A DNA stretch of 6,014 bases. Origin: Marinilabiliaceae bacterium UBA5213. GTDB lineage: Bacteria; Bacteroidota; Bacteroidia; Bacteroidales; Marinilabiliaceae. Positions 5,946-6,014 of the stretch are shown here, one piece after another; the stretch's first letter is position 1, and each line of letters starts with the position of its first letter. Location: contig DHVH01000109.1 of assembly GCA_002412555.1 (NCBI GenBank), positions 1-6,014 on the forward strand, written 5' to 3'. The translations under genes were made by a program, and so were the position numbers. Below the pieces are notes generated by a model. That model did not search any database. It was not told the DNA's origin and saw only the letters and a list, made by a program, of their open reading frames with translations.

Positions 5946-5958
5946 AACTATTATAGTT
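5946..5958. promoter_or_regulatory. Inverted repeat in possible operator position
   Basis: AACTA (5946-5950), TTA, TAGTT (5954-5958) form a perfect 5-bp inverted repeat with a three-base centre. It lies just downstream of the start predicted from the 5906-5934 promoter and upstream of the ribosome-binding site, where a repressor would act. The arms are short and AT-rich, so chance is a serious alternative. Confidence 0.3.
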
Positions 5959-5986
5959 TGCGATTATATAACAACAGGAGAGGTGC

Positions 5987-6014
5987 ATGATGAACGAATT
6001 TGAAAATCTCATGC
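5987..6014 (+). CDS. Start of an unidentified gene, runs off the window
   Basis: Two consecutive ATGs (5987 and 5990) follow the ribosome-binding sequence AGGAG (5976-5980) at 6 or 9 bases. The visible peptide is MMNEFENLM, nine residues, too short to recognise. The good Shine-Dalgarno, the AT-rich upstream region and the candidate promoter support a real gene. The protein family cannot be called from this window. Confidence 0.6.

Overview
The window looks like part of a bacterial chromosome, most plausibly from a Chloroflexota (Anaerolineae-like) organism. That guess rests on one thing: both large secreted proteins carry a short Tyr/Leu-Pro-Leu linker (VYQAFMPMLIR, VYRNYLPLVSK) between an N-terminal propeller and a C-terminal module, a layout I associate with secreted proteins of that phylum. 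It is an inference, not a taxonomic result.

Layout. Bases 1-118 (minus strand) hold the first 39 codons of a urocanate hydratase gene (hutU, histidine degradation), with a strong Shine-Dalgarno. A divergent intergenic region (119-377) carries a near-consensus sigma-70 promoter pointing right (TTGACA, 16 bp, TATAAT) and a possible -10 box for hutU pointing left. Two large AT-rich genes follow on the plus strand, 378-3356 (992 aa) and 3453-5438 (661 aa). They are paralogues: signal peptide, FG-GAP/VCBS-type Asp-rich repeats forming beta-propellers, Leu-Pro linker, carboxypeptidase-regulatory-like beta domain, and an aromatic-rich C-terminal domain. By my count the first protein has 14 repeats (two seven-bladed propellers) and the second has 7 (one propeller). 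The 96-bp gap between them contains a stem-loop but no clear promoter or terminator, and a convincing Rho-independent terminator follows the second gene (5481-5521), so the two probably form a bicistronic unit.

From about 5527 the sequence is the decayed remnant of an IS200/IS605-family element: a left-end-type hairpin, then the N-terminal 34 codons of tnpA interrupted by a stop codon and, slightly further on, a 13-bp direct duplication that breaks the frame. The rest of the transposase (HUH motif, catalytic Tyr) is not seen. Bases 5815-5986 hold a possible three-tier RNA/DNA hairpin, a weak promoter, a small inverted repeat in operator position and a good ribosome-binding site for a gene that starts at 5987 and runs off the window.

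Functionally, the two propeller proteins are probably exported surface or extracellular proteins (binding or adhesion is the usual guess for this fold). No catalytic motif is visible and no substrate can be assigned. I see no CRISPR array, tRNA, rRNA or defence system. The most notable points are the 14-versus-7-blade paralogue pair and the traceable inactivation history of the IS200-type transposase.
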